NCBI GenBank assembly: GCA_003158475.1
Contig: PMJR01000016.1
Location: 1-34,763, forward strand
DNA: 34,763 bases
Direction of reading: 5' to 3'
Origin: Ignavibacteriota bacterium
Lineage (GTDB): Bacteria > Bacteroidota > Ignavibacteria > UBA10030 > UBA6906
A program made the translations under genes and the position numbers. Below the pieces are notes generated by a model that saw only the letters and a program-made list of their open reading frames with translations, did not search any database and was not told the DNA's origin. Below, piece by piece: positions 16,184-25,250 of the stretch (positions are counted from its first letter, which is position 1; every line of letters starts with the position of its first letter).

Positions 16184-19100
16184 TCACTTAATCACCGCGA
16201 ACTTGCCGAGTTTTTCTTCTCCGGTGACATTGGATTTTACATCGTACACGTATATCCCAGCGGCGATCTCCAAGCCTTCCTTCGTCAGCATGTCCCACTG
16301 CACAGTGCCGTTGTCCGGCGGATTGTTGACATCGATCTGACGGACGAAAACGCCGCTCGATGTGAAGATCTTGATGCTGCATCCTGCAGGGATGTGTGTG
16401 AAGAGCAACACCCTCCTCTGGTTCAGCCCCTGGTTGCTGATGTACTGTTCCATGGTGTTTGTGACGAGGTACGGGTTGGGGACAACCTTGATTCGTTTCA
16501 TGTCGCCGCTGAGCTGTAAAGCATTCGCGGTACTCTGCGTGTGCACGGTAAAGGTGATGGAATCATTCAACGCGCTCACGATTTTCAGTCTGTACACATC
16601 TCCCGGCTTCGGCTGTTCGCTCTGCAGTCGCATCCCAAACAGCGTCGCGGGGAAGACCCCCTGATTGGCGATCCGGGACGGGTAGCCTACAAGAACAGTG
16701 TCAATGTCGGGGTCGTAGACACCGTTGCCGTTCGCGTCTTCCACGATAGCGTCGAGCTCTTCAAATCCCCGGAATCCGGCCGGGTCCCGGACATTCTTGT
16801 TGATGATATGAAATGGGAACGACTTCCCAAGCAGTATTTTGTTGGACTGGGCGATCTGGCGGCCATTGGCATCCAGAATCGCGGCAAGGTTTTTGCTGGT
16901 TGTTTTTGACCTGTACGGCGGGTCCACCGTCGTGTCGACAAAGACGATATTGTAGTCGTAGGCATAGTACGGCATGATGATTGAATCGACTTGAATGCCG
17001 ATTGGAGCATTTCCTGTCTGCCACTTGCTGAGTGCTGTGTCCGGAGTCGGAAACGCTGCCTTCGGCTGTATGAAGTACTGAAGCCCGTCGACGACGCTTG
17101 TGGTAATACCGCTGCTTGCAATCCTGGTGTACGGCGTTGTACCGATAGTGGCTTTTTCCCAGTTAGCCTGCAAGCGGCTTGTCGGAGTTTCCGCATAGAG
17201 TAGCGTGTTGCCCGCTGTAATGTCGGAGATGGAATATCCCTTTGTCGTGAAAAATCCCTCCCTCTTCGGACGTACGGCCGGCACAGTCTTCCACGCGACA
17301 ACGGCCGTATCGAACTTCATCGAGTAGACATGATCCGGCTTCACAATATCGGAATTGAAAACCGACGCCGTGATGGTGGCATTCGACTGAATGTCCTGCG
17401 GGTCGGTGATCGTCAGGTTCGGAGGCGTATACCCCGCCGCATTCTGATGCGGTGTCACGATTTGGACGTTCTGTCCAACCCCAATGACGTTTTCGCTTTC
17501 GTCCAGACTGATGATCGTATTGCTCTCCGAGGGAGACATGGAGAGACCCAGCGCCCCGACGCCCTGGATGCCGTAATCATACGCGACGAGCGCGTAATAA
17601 TACGTGCGGCCGTTCTGTACGGTGTTATCCACAAAATAGTGTCGGAGGCCGGTATCGTCACCAAGATAGTATTCGAGTCCGTTGACCGAAGTGAAACTCA
17701 CGAACCCCTTGATGGAATCAACGAGGTCGCACTGAAAAATCGGCAGCTTGCCCGCGGGGTTGCCATACCCATCGCGAAGAACCTCGGCATCCTGGAAATG
17801 TTTGTCGGTCGACCTGTAGAGCTTGTAGCCCTCGAAATCGTTTGCGCCCCCGAGGAAGGGCTCGCGCGTGAGTTTGTCGGACCGGTCATCCCACGAGAGG
17901 TACACCTTTCCATCGGCGGCCTTGGCCGTCAACGTGGGAGTGAGCGGCGCCTGGGCAAACCGGTAATCGGATTGATAGACGAGTTCCACCATTCGCAACT
18001 TCTGGTACAGAGAAGGTGCCGGATGATGGTCCGCGACGTCATTCAAACCGATCAAAGGCTCGTACGAATTGACATTGGACATCGAGAGCCTCTCGGTTCT
18101 GCCATGGGCCAATCGGAAAACGCCGGATCCGAATGAGACGTAGAGGTTTGAAGGATTTGGGAACTCCTGAAGCAATCGGGGAGCGGTAAGTGTGTCGTAG
18201 ACATTCTGGTCATTCTTGAGCTGTGCAGCACCTGTCTGTTGAGGATGCGGAAACATCGAGAATGAGGTGAGCCCAAGCATGTCCGATTCATGCACGTCGG
18301 TAATCGCAAAATCCGGCTCTGCGCCGACGCCTTCCAGGAAGTCCGGCCTGTGGTTGCACTCGGTGCCGTCTGCGTCGGGCCCAGTGTAGTTAAGATCGCT
18401 CGGACCAACGCCGTCGAGTCCAACGTCATCGCCGGCATCTTCACCTGGATCGTACCTGCCATTACCGTTCGCGTCTTTGCCATCTCTCCAGTCGCCGTCC
18501 TCGTCACCCGGCCACCAGAGTCCCTGGGCGACCGCCGGGACCTGATCGAGGCTTTTGTAGCCGAAGTATTTGAGGAATTTGCTTGTGTCATGGGAAGCCA
18601 CGAACGCTGCAATGACCGCGGCTTTTCCCTTAATTGGGCCCGAGAATCCTCCCCAGGGACCTTCGGCGGGGTTGTCGCGGCGCTCATCAATCATGCCGTC
18701 GTGGTCATTGTCGATTCCATCGTTCGCCACCCCAGGACTCTCCAGAAAAGCCCAGCCGCTCACAGGCGGCGTTCCACCCCCAAAGCCGGCTCCGCTCAAC
18801 GACCACGTGTAGGTGAATGCTTGAAGTGTGTCAAAGAATCCGATTTGATCTTCTGAGGCGGAGGTGGGGGACTTATTGCCGTTGGCGCAGTCGAGGTAAA
18901 AACCAAACACTCCTCGAGCCAGATCGTAATCGGAAATATTCGAAACGTTGTATTCAAAAAAGACGGCATCGCGGGTTTGTTGATTATTCCACTGATATGC
19001 CCTGACTTCAGCCCGCAAGCCCAGGCCGCCCCAGGCGTCTCCACGCTGAATAGTAATATCGTTCGGGCTGAGATCGCCTACGTAATGGCCCGGGCGTGGA

Positions 19101-19810
19101 TAGAACTGTATTTTCAAAGGAGGCGCCGTCGGATCCTTGGGCAGGAGGTTCTCCTGGTCCTGTGCGTCATTTGCAGCCCAATAGGCTTCCAGGTCGGCAT
19201 ATTTTACTCCTCTGCCAAACCGACCATTCCACTCACCCGGCCACTTCTTCTCCAAACCGCGGGATGGCCATCCACCCGAAGGCCATGAATCAGGACGGTT
19301 GCTGATGGCCGCGTAGTCGCTCAGCCTGTTGAAGTACCCAAACACCGGATAGAATCCCCATTCAATGGATGAGCCCAGCGGCTGATCCATGAAGTTGGGC
19401 TGAATGGAAGAACTTTGCGCACACCACAAGGTATCCAGCAGCCCCTGGCTTCCGAGAGACTGGATGTCCGCTTCATCCGTAATCGGAATGGAATCGAAGG
19501 GACATGCGGGACACTTCTTGATAAATACCATATTGCCGACGATGAGATTGAAGCTGTCGAACGTGTTCAGTCCGGTGGCGTCATTCGGCCAGAGAGAGAC
19601 GAGCGGACTTGGCCACCCCCCGAAAGAGACTTTATTGCTGATCTGGAGGGAGACCCTGTTGCCGTTCATCAATCCCAACCGGGAAGCGCTGGGATCGCCC
19701 GCCTCATCCGTCGGTCCTTCATATGGTCTGCTTTGAGCATTCAGATCCGCTACCATGATCGGAATGAGCGCTATCAGCAGAGCCTTAATAGTGGAATTGC
19801 GAAAGAGCAT
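16184..19810 (-). CDS. large secreted protein with fibronectin-like domain and FlgD-like C-terminus
   Basis: A 1208-aa exported protein of unknown function. The ATG at 19810 has AAGGAG six bases upstream and opens a signal peptide (MLFRNSTIKALLIAL to LNAQS); an upstream in-frame ATG at 19858 would overlap the previous gene. Visible features are Asp-rich calcium-type loops (DNDHDGMIDE near 370 and DGKDANGNGRYDPGEDAGDD near 450, thrombospondin type 3 or EF-hand-like), a fibronectin type III-like domain (about 640-780: GKVYLSWDDRSD, FEGYKLYRST, YYYALVAYDYG), a beta-rich region, and a C-terminal domain beginning IKVVPNPYLV. It ends with IKIFTSSGVFVRQIDV, GTVQWDML, GIYVYDVKS and KFAVIK, which resembles FlgD Ig and T9SS sorting domains without the NPFNP core. 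It lies 25 bp after the TonB-dependent receptor stop and is surely cotranscribed, so it may sit on the receptor as a surface partner, in the way SusD sits on SusC. That role is inference only. Confidence 0.8.
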   Translation of the reverse strand: MLFRNSTIKALLIALIPIMVADLNAQSRPYEGPTDEAGDPSASRLGLMNGNRVSLQISNKVSFGGWPSPLVSLWPNDATGLNTFDSFNLIVGNMVFIKKCPACPFDSIPITDEADIQSLGSQGLLDTLWCAQSSSIQPNFMDQPLGSSIEWGFYPVFGYFNRLSDYAAISNRPDSWPSGGWPSRGLEKKWPGEWNGRFGRGVKYADLEAYWAANDAQDQENLLPKDPTAPPLKIQFYPRPGHYVGDLSPNDITIQRGDAWGGLGLRAEVRAYQWNNQQTRDAVFFEYNVSNISDYDLARGVFGFYLDCANGNKSPTSASEDQIGFFDTLQAFTYTWSLSGAGFGGGTPPVSGWAFLESPGVANDGIDNDHDGMIDERRDNPAEGPWGGFSGPIKGKAAVIAAFVASHDTSKFLKYFGYKSLDQVPAVAQGLWWPGDEDGDWRDGKDANGNGRYDPGEDAGDDVGLDGVGPSDLNYTGPDADGTECNHRPDFLEGVGAEPDFAITDVHESDMLGLTSFSMFPHPQQTGAAQLKNDQNVYDTLTAPRLLQEFPNPSNLYVSFGSGVFRLAHGRTERLSMSNVNSYEPLIGLNDVADHHPAPSLYQKLRMVELVYQSDYRFAQAPLTPTLTAKAADGKVYLSWDDRSDKLTREPFLGGANDFEGYKLYRSTDKHFQDAEVLRDGYGNPAGKLPIFQCDLVDSIKGFVSFTSVNGLEYYLGDDTGLRHYFVDNTVQNGRTYYYALVAYDYGIQGVGALGLSMSPSESNTIISLDESENVIGVGQNVQIVTPHQNAAGYTPPNLTITDPQDIQSNATITASVFNSDIVKPDHVYSMKFDTAVVAWKTVPAVRPKREGFFTTKGYSISDITAGNTLLYAETPTSRLQANWEKATIGTTPYTRIASSGITTSVVDGLQYFIQPKAAFPTPDTALSKWQTGNAPIGIQVDSIIMPYYAYDYNIVFVDTTVDPPYRSKTTSKNLAAILDANGRQIAQSNKILLGKSFPFHIINKNVRDPAGFRGFEELDAIVEDANGNGVYDPDIDTVLVGYPSRIANQGVFPATLFGMRLQSEQPKPGDVYRLKIVSALNDSITFTVHTQSTANALQLSGDMKRIKVVPNPYLVTNTMEQYISNQGLNQRRVLLFTHIPAGCSIKIFTSSGVFVRQIDVNNPPDNGTVQWDMLTKEGLEIAAGIYVYDVKSNVTGEEKLGKFAVIK

Positions 19811-19835
19811 GATACTCTCCTTTTCGACTATGGTA

Positions 19836-22646
19836 CTAGAACATGACCTCGAAGCCAACCTTGATGGAGCGGGGGTTGGTGAATGAGTTCGGGTCGTTAA
19901 TCCAGTCGTAAATCGTACTGAAGTTGCTTGTGTACTTTGCTATATCCGTTGGAAGAAGGATCTGCTGGTTGGCTCTCCCGGTTGTCGTGTTAACCGCCAC
20001 CTCGTTGAGTGCATCAAACAGATTATAGACGAGGAGCGTGAGCCGTGTTCTGGCCGGTCCAAACGACCAGAGATTTACATAGGCGTTGAGGTCGACTGAA
20101 AAGAGTGTGGGTCTTGTCGCATCGTTCGGCTGCGGGGTCACGAGCGCCTGCTGGCTGGTGGCAAGCGGGACCCAACCGTACGGCGTGCCGCTGTCGAAAT
20201 GGCCTGTGATGGAACCACCGAACTCCTTGTGTGCGTAGGCGAGGGATGCGTTCAGCGTATGCCGCTGATCCCAGTCCATGGGGATGAGCACGTTGACTGG
20301 ATCGAGCTTCGATCCCTCGCGGGTAAAAGTGTAGGTTGGACTGTTCGCGTTGCCGCGTGTATATTGAAGAGTGTAATTCACGGAAGCGGAAAACTCGCCC
20401 GCGAGATAATCGTACTTGAGCTCCAATCCCCGCGCGTTCCCATAATCCTTGTTGCTGTACAATCCGTAGTGGATGGCATTAAATGTCTCCACTGTTACGG
20501 CGCTCAGCAAATCATAGATATCCCTGTAAAACACCGCGACCTCGCAACTCATATGCGGATTCAGCTGTTGCCACAGGCCGGCCTCGTACTGAATCGTTTT
20601 CTGTGGTTTCACGAGCGGATTGCCCATAACCGTCTGGTAATCGCCGAGCACGGTGTGCCAATAATCCGTGTACAATGCGTACAACGGCGGCATCTGGAAA
20701 AAATGCCCGTAGGAGAACCTGAGCAGCGCCGTCTCGGCCAGTTTGTACGAGATGCCGAACCTGGGGCTGAGTTGCCGCTTCGCGGGTGCTCTGAGGTACA
20801 CGCTCATCTTCTCCGGGTTGTCCGGATATGTAAGGGCATTTGACGGATTTCGAAGCTCGGAAGGATACGATGCGTTTGGGACGAAGCAATCGTACCGCAG
20901 GCCGGCATTGATGACCATATAATCGAACTCCATCTTGTCCTGCACGTAGGCGGAGTATTCCAGAGGCTTCACTACGTAGATGTCCGCACCTGAGGTTATC
21001 CCGGTGGGGAGGGAAGGCTTGTAGTAAAGATATGTTCTCATGCCGGTTACCGGGTCGTCATAAGAGCGGCTCTCATCACTGCCGTACGAATTGAGCACGG
21101 TCGTGTTGAATCGGTGAATGCCGTGCTTTGTATAGTCGAACCCGGACTTGATAGTATGTTGCTTGGTCGCCTGCCACGTTCCGTCAATCTTAAGATTGTA
21201 GTCCTCGATCCAATTCTGACTCCATGATTTGTCCTGACCTCCGGTGGAAAAGCCCGGGTTGTACGATGTCTGGGCGGCATACTGATCGGACACATACGCA
21301 TAGACAGGCAGTCCGACCCTGTTGATGCTGTCTCCCCCCGCAACGTTCTTCAGCGTCTGCATCGGGTTTTCGAACAGGTAGTAGGCGCTCCAGTTCTTGA
21401 TGTAGCTGGCCGAGGCTTCGTAGAAAAGGGAGTTCGAAAGAGTGTGGTTCAATTTGGCTGAAAGAAGCTGGGAAGTTGAATAGTTCGTCGGTACTCCTTC
21501 CGGGTTGAACTCGTAGAAGTGATTGTAACTCTTCCCTTTGTAGTAATTGTACGTATAGTCGACCGAAGCACGAATCTCCTGAAGGGGATTCAAGGAAAGC
21601 TTGCCGTACGCGGTGGCTGTGGTATTGTATTCCATCGCCACGACTGCATTGTCCCCTGTGTGATCCGAATGCCACGCGGTGGGGTCCGCGGAGGGCCAGT
21701 TGCTGTAGTTGTTGGGCATGAAGCGTCTGATCCCGTTGCGCGCGCCAACATTGTCCTGATACCGTCCGTTGACGAGGAATGAGAGGTCATCCTTAATAAC
21801 CGGCCCCTCGAGAAAGAGCTGATAATCTTTGCTCCGGGGTACATCCTGAAGATTCGAAACGGTAAGACCGGTGAAATTGTACGTGTGCGGCGTAGCAAAA
21901 TTGCTCGCACTGATGGATCCGGAACCCCGGAACTCATTGCCTCCATTTTTTGTGACGTTGTTCACGACGCCGCTCATCGCGTTGCCATACTCGGCGTTGA
22001 ATGTCCCCGTAATGACCTCGACCTCCGAGATGGCGTCATTTTCCACATTGACCGATCGTCCAAGGGCGTATGCGTCCTGCACCTTGATACCATTGAGAAG
22101 ATACGCCACTTCGTCCGCGCGCCCGCCACGGAAATGACCGCGCACCACGCCTGCCTGCAGCGCCACCACCTGATCGACATTCTCCACGGGCAGCGCCTTT
22201 ATTTGATCGGACGTGATATTTCTGACCGAGCTGGTCTGGTCCTTTTTTTGCTCGATGAGGGGTGCGGTGACGACGACCTCCTGCCCTTCGATGACACGCT
22301 CTGACAGTCTAAAATCCGCCACCGTTGTCCTGTTGACCGACACTACAAGAGATTGCATAACCACCGGTTCGTACCCGATCAAGGTGGCGCGCAATCGGTA
22401 TGTCCCCGGGGGAATGTTGAGGATGTAATACTCGCCGGCCTTATCGGTCACGGCACCGAGGCTTGTCCCGACGACCATGACATTCACCGCAATCAGGGGG
22501 TCGCCGGATTTCCTGTCGAGGATTTTGCCGGAAAGTTTCCCCGTTGTCTGGGCAACACCCTCTGTCGCAAGCAAGGAAAGGAGAACCACCACGATGCTCC
22601 ACCCTCGTGCTTTCGATCGCCATGTGAATCGGTTTTCTGTTGGCAT
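19836..22646 (-). CDS. TonB-dependent receptor with carboxypeptidase-regulatory-like N-terminal domain
   Basis: A 936-aa outer-membrane receptor. The ATG at 22646 gives a signal peptide (SIVVVLLSLLATEGVAQ); a longer frame to 22772 lacks one at its start. Residues about 34-115 form a CarboxypepD_reg-like domain (GKLSGKILDRKSGDPLIAVN, GEYYILNIPPGTYRLRATLIGY). The plug domain follows with ITSDQIKALPVENVDQVVAL, HFRGGRADEVAYLLNGI, EVEVITGTFNAEYGNAMSGVVN and VTKNGGN, then a long barrel ending in an aromatic residue (KVGFEVMF). This is the style of large Bacteroidota/Ignavibacteria receptors that import oligosaccharides, peptides or metal complexes with TonB energy. No SusD-like lipoprotein follows; instead the next genes are the 1208-aa secreted protein, a PorV-like protein and a parvulin lipoprotein. 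The cargo is unknown; hemicellulose oligosaccharides are suggested only by the neighbours. A perfect 16-bp palindrome lies 25 bases before the start codon. Confidence 0.93.
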   Translation of the reverse strand: MPTENRFTWRSKARGWSIVVVLLSLLATEGVAQTTGKLSGKILDRKSGDPLIAVNVMVVGTSLGAVTDKAGEYYILNIPPGTYRLRATLIGYEPVVMQSLVVSVNRTTVADFRLSERVIEGQEVVVTAPLIEQKKDQTSSVRNITSDQIKALPVENVDQVVALQAGVVRGHFRGGRADEVAYLLNGIKVQDAYALGRSVNVENDAISEVEVITGTFNAEYGNAMSGVVNNVTKNGGNEFRGSGSISASNFATPHTYNFTGLTVSNLQDVPRSKDYQLFLEGPVIKDDLSFLVNGRYQDNVGARNGIRRFMPNNYSNWPSADPTAWHSDHTGDNAVVAMEYNTTATAYGKLSLNPLQEIRASVDYTYNYYKGKSYNHFYEFNPEGVPTNYSTSQLLSAKLNHTLSNSLFYEASASYIKNWSAYYLFENPMQTLKNVAGGDSINRVGLPVYAYVSDQYAAQTSYNPGFSTGGQDKSWSQNWIEDYNLKIDGTWQATKQHTIKSGFDYTKHGIHRFNTTVLNSYGSDESRSYDDPVTGMRTYLYYKPSLPTGITSGADIYVVKPLEYSAYVQDKMEFDYMVINAGLRYDCFVPNASYPSELRNPSNALTYPDNPEKMSVYLRAPAKRQLSPRFGISYKLAETALLRFSYGHFFQMPPLYALYTDYWHTVLGDYQTVMGNPLVKPQKTIQYEAGLWQQLNPHMSCEVAVFYRDIYDLLSAVTVETFNAIHYGLYSNKDYGNARGLELKYDYLAGEFSASVNYTLQYTRGNANSPTYTFTREGSKLDPVNVLIPMDWDQRHTLNASLAYAHKEFGGSITGHFDSGTPYGWVPLATSQQALVTPQPNDATRPTLFSVDLNAYVNLWSFGPARTRLTLLVYNLFDALNEVAVNTTTGRANQQILLPTDIAKYTSNFSTIYDWINDPNSFTNPRSIKVGFEVMF

Positions 22647-22670
22647 AGGAGCCTTCTCCGAATTCGAGTT

Positions 22671-22686
22671 CTCAGAAGCTTCTGAG
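22671..22686. promoter_or_regulatory. perfect 16-bp palindrome before the TonB receptor
   Basis: CTCAGAAGCTTCTGAG is fully self-complementary and lies 25-40 bases before the receptor start codon on the minus strand. It differs from the LacI-type sites in the window. It may be an operator for another regulator or form a hairpin in the mRNA leader. Directly downstream, GGAG-AAGG-CTCC could also fold over the ribosome binding site. Confidence 0.45.
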
Positions 22687-22800
22687 CAAGCGAACCTCAG
22701 TTTCCGCCGGACGCAGACCCAAAGGCCCTTGTGAGCTAGTCCCCTCTGTCCATCCCACGGTCGTTTTTGCATTGTTGTTATCTCTCTGGTTCATGTGATA

Positions 22801-25089
22801 CTACTTCATCAACATTAACTTAATCGTCTTCGCATAGACCTGTCTTCCGGAAGCGTCGGCGGCGATCATTCGGGCGAAGTACATCCCGCTCGCGGCGTTC
22901 TGAGCGTTCCACGCGACATTGTGCTGTCCTGCCGCCATCATGCCGCTTGCCAGTACCGCCACCTTGCGACCGAGAATATCGTAGATATCCAGAGATACCA
23001 TACTGTTCTCCGACAATTGATATCTGATCTCTGTGCTCGGATTGAATGGGTTCGGGTAGTTCTGTGTCAGCGAGTACCCAAGGGGAGATGTGCGTGTACC
23101 GGCGATGCCAGTGAACTTGTTGCTGAAGAGTTTCACGTTATCTACGCCAATCCACGAATCGCCGTTTGGACTGATATTGTCAAACGAGATGCCGAGTGTG
23201 CGGCCGATGCAGGCCGGATGGTCGGCCGCGTGGAAGGAGATCGATTGATTCACCATCGCGCTTACCACCGCGTCCTGCCCCACCGCAAGGGGGATTTTCG
23301 CCCCCGCATTGTCCAGATAGAACAACGCCAGTTCGCAGAGAGTGGCTCCCCACGTCGAGCAAACATCGGCGGTCATCGTGACGTCATCGTCTGCAAGGAT
23401 CACATGACTTGTAATCTGATACACCGATGTGTCGCTTCCCCTAAGATATGCCGACCAGGTTCCATCAGTGGCGTTCCCAAACTGTTCGACGCCGCTATCG
23501 AATGCCGGCGCATCGCTGCTCCACCCGGGGATATCATAGACGAGTCCGGTCCAGTTTGGATCGGCGCACACCCCATCCCAACCTTTCACTTTCTCCGTCC
23601 CCGGCAGCTCAAAACTCGGATTGACAATCTGAATGTTCGAGGTGTCTCTGGGGTGTGTGATGTTGTCTTGAAGCTTCGGTATGTTGACGTCAAGCCAGGC
23701 AATCCTGCGAGCGATCCAATCCTTCAGTCGAGTGACTTCTTCGGCGTACGACTGCGACGGCGGCTCGACTTCGGGCGCTGCGTTGGGAGCGGAAATCGGC
23801 CAGAGAGCAAAATGGCGTTGCTGCGCATCGTTCACTGAAGCTGCAACCGAGTCAATGTACCTGTTGAACGTAGCGAGAGAGAGCAAGCCAGTGCGGAGAA
23901 ACTGATACCGGGCGATCAATTGATTCGTGAATGCACTATCCTGCAGCAGCCGTTTGTGCCAGTCGGGAACGGCGTACCCAGGATTCAGGTCGTTGGTTTT
24001 GTATCCCCATCCAGAACCGTCAGTGTTGGCGAAGATATACTCGGTGATATCCTTCCATGCCCAATCGAAGTCCCACACAGGACCGGCACGCAGCAAGCTG
24101 TCCTTGTCGTCCCTGTCCTTGTAGAAGAAACGGCTCTTTTTGTATCCGTCGACATTGCGCGACACTTCGCTGAGAATGAAGTAATCAATGAACGACGGGA
24201 CGTCGACATACCGGTGGTATCCGAGGGACGAGTCGGTGAAATGAGGACCGTACAACGATCCTTCGGCATCTCTTATGAAATGTTGAATGTACGTCTTCTG
24301 TGCAGGCACGATGTCGGTCGGCTTCGGAAAGACGTAATCATAGTGCACCTGTCTGTCGGGGTAACCGAGCGGGGGATAGGAGGATATCCAATTATCATCC
24401 GTGCCGTAGTAGTCGACGCTGATGATATACCCTCCCGTGACCGCGACTCCGGTGCTGTCTCCTGTGGCCATCTTTGAGATGTCGACGCGATTCTTGTCAG
24501 GTTTGATCTTCTCGCAGAACACGTAGATGCCGCGGTACTCCCCGTTGAGCATTACCTCACATAATCGTGCCCGCGTTGCATAGTGTCCCATGTTGCGGAA
24601 CCAATCAAACGAAATCAGGTTTCGCATGAGCGACTTGTCATCGTAGTTCGATGTCAAAATCCAGTCGTTCTCCTTTGGCATTCCGAGGAGCGAAACGTTC
24701 AGATTATTGCCCAAGGCATCGCGCGTTTCCAGGCCATACGGTTGCTGAGGAAATGTCGCAGAAAAATGACCACGCACTTCGATGCCGATGTATCCGTCAT
24801 ACTCCGCATCCGGGTCTGTCGGATGATTGCGTACCCCCGGCGCATGATCGATGATCCTCATAGTGGCCGTGATCTTGGTCCCATAGGGGATCGTTTGTCC
24901 GCCGGTGGTGATCATCACGATCGGTAAATTGGTCGAATCCAGGGAAACCGCAAGCTCGCCGAGGGACCCTGTGGACGCAGAAGCATCCGCCGCCAAGAAA
25001 GAAGAATCCTCCGATTCGCCTTCCCCGTATGTTTCCGTACCGGCACACAGAAGAACGGCGCCGCAGCACGCGATGGCAGTCAGCCTCAT
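22801..25089 (-). CDS. T9SS-exported CotH-kinase-family protein with C-terminal module
   Basis: A 762-aa exported protein. The ATG at 25089 has GGAGG seven bases upstream and opens a signal peptide (MRLTAIACCGAVLLC). Residues about 60-460 are a CotH kinase-like domain (IGIEVRGHFSATFPQQPYGLE, MPKENDWILTSNYDDKSLMRN, EVMLNGEYRGIYVFCEKIK, GPVWDFDWAW with the Asp pair expected at the metal site, then LLQDSAFTNQLIARY). CotH of Bacillus is an atypical secreted protein kinase; secreted homologues occur in cellulolytic bacteria. Next is one copy (about 490-660) of the module seen twice in the protein at 6287-7741 (NPSFELPGTEKVKGWDG, DSGVEQFG, IGVDNVKLFS). Last is a T9SS type A domain ([42 protein letters not shown]). 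It lies between the glycosidases and the receptor block. Substrate and true activity are unknown; phosphorylation of surface proteins or sugars is only possible. Confidence 0.88.
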   Translation of the reverse strand: MRLTAIACCGAVLLCAGTETYGEGESEDSSFLAADASASTGSLGELAVSLDSTNLPIVMITTGGQTIPYGTKITATMRIIDHAPGVRNHPTDPDAEYDGYIGIEVRGHFSATFPQQPYGLETRDALGNNLNVSLLGMPKENDWILTSNYDDKSLMRNLISFDWFRNMGHYATRARLCEVMLNGEYRGIYVFCEKIKPDKNRVDISKMATGDSTGVAVTGGYIISVDYYGTDDNWISSYPPLGYPDRQVHYDYVFPKPTDIVPAQKTYIQHFIRDAEGSLYGPHFTDSSLGYHRYVDVPSFIDYFILSEVSRNVDGYKKSRFFYKDRDDKDSLLRAGPVWDFDWAWKDITEYIFANTDGSGWGYKTNDLNPGYAVPDWHKRLLQDSAFTNQLIARYQFLRTGLLSLATFNRYIDSVAASVNDAQQRHFALWPISAPNAAPEVEPPSQSYAEEVTRLKDWIARRIAWLDVNIPKLQDNITHPRDTSNIQIVNPSFELPGTEKVKGWDGVCADPNWTGLVYDIPGWSSDAPAFDSGVEQFGNATDGTWSAYLRGSDTSVYQITSHVILADDDVTMTADVCSTWGATLCELALFYLDNAGAKIPLAVGQDAVVSAMVNQSISFHAADHPACIGRTLGISFDNISPNGDSWIGVDNVKLFSNKFTGIAGTRTSPLGYSLTQNYPNPFNPSTEIRYQLSENSMVSLDIYDILGRKVAVLASGMMAAGQHNVAWNAQNAASGMYFARMIAADASGRQVYAKTIKLMLMK

Positions 25090-25221
25090 AGGTGTACCTC
25101 CAACGAGGTTCTCGTTTCGTATGTGTATGTGCTCCGCAGCCCGCAACAATCACCTTGGGCGAGGCGAAGGAGGACTCTACGTAACGGACAGTGCAATGGC
25201 ATTGTTGACCCCCGATGCCAG

Positions 25222-25245
25222 GTCCCTGCAACAAGGAGCAGGGAC
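25222..25245 (-). terminator. hairpin after the broken GH59 gene
   Basis: A perfect 8-bp inverted repeat, GTCCCTGC and GCAGGGAC with an 8-nt loop, lies five bases after the stop codon of the gene ending at 25251. There is no T-run on the minus strand, so it may be a factor-dependent terminator, an mRNA-protecting hairpin or a processing site. It would separate expression of the glycosidases from the CotH and receptor genes. Confidence 0.5.
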
Positions 25246-25250
25246 GAGGA

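Noticed and set aside
19836-22646. Reading the TonB receptor as a classical SusC
   Set aside because: There is no SusD gene next to it or anywhere in the window, and the following gene is a 1208-aa secreted protein without SusD features, so SusC is not claimed.
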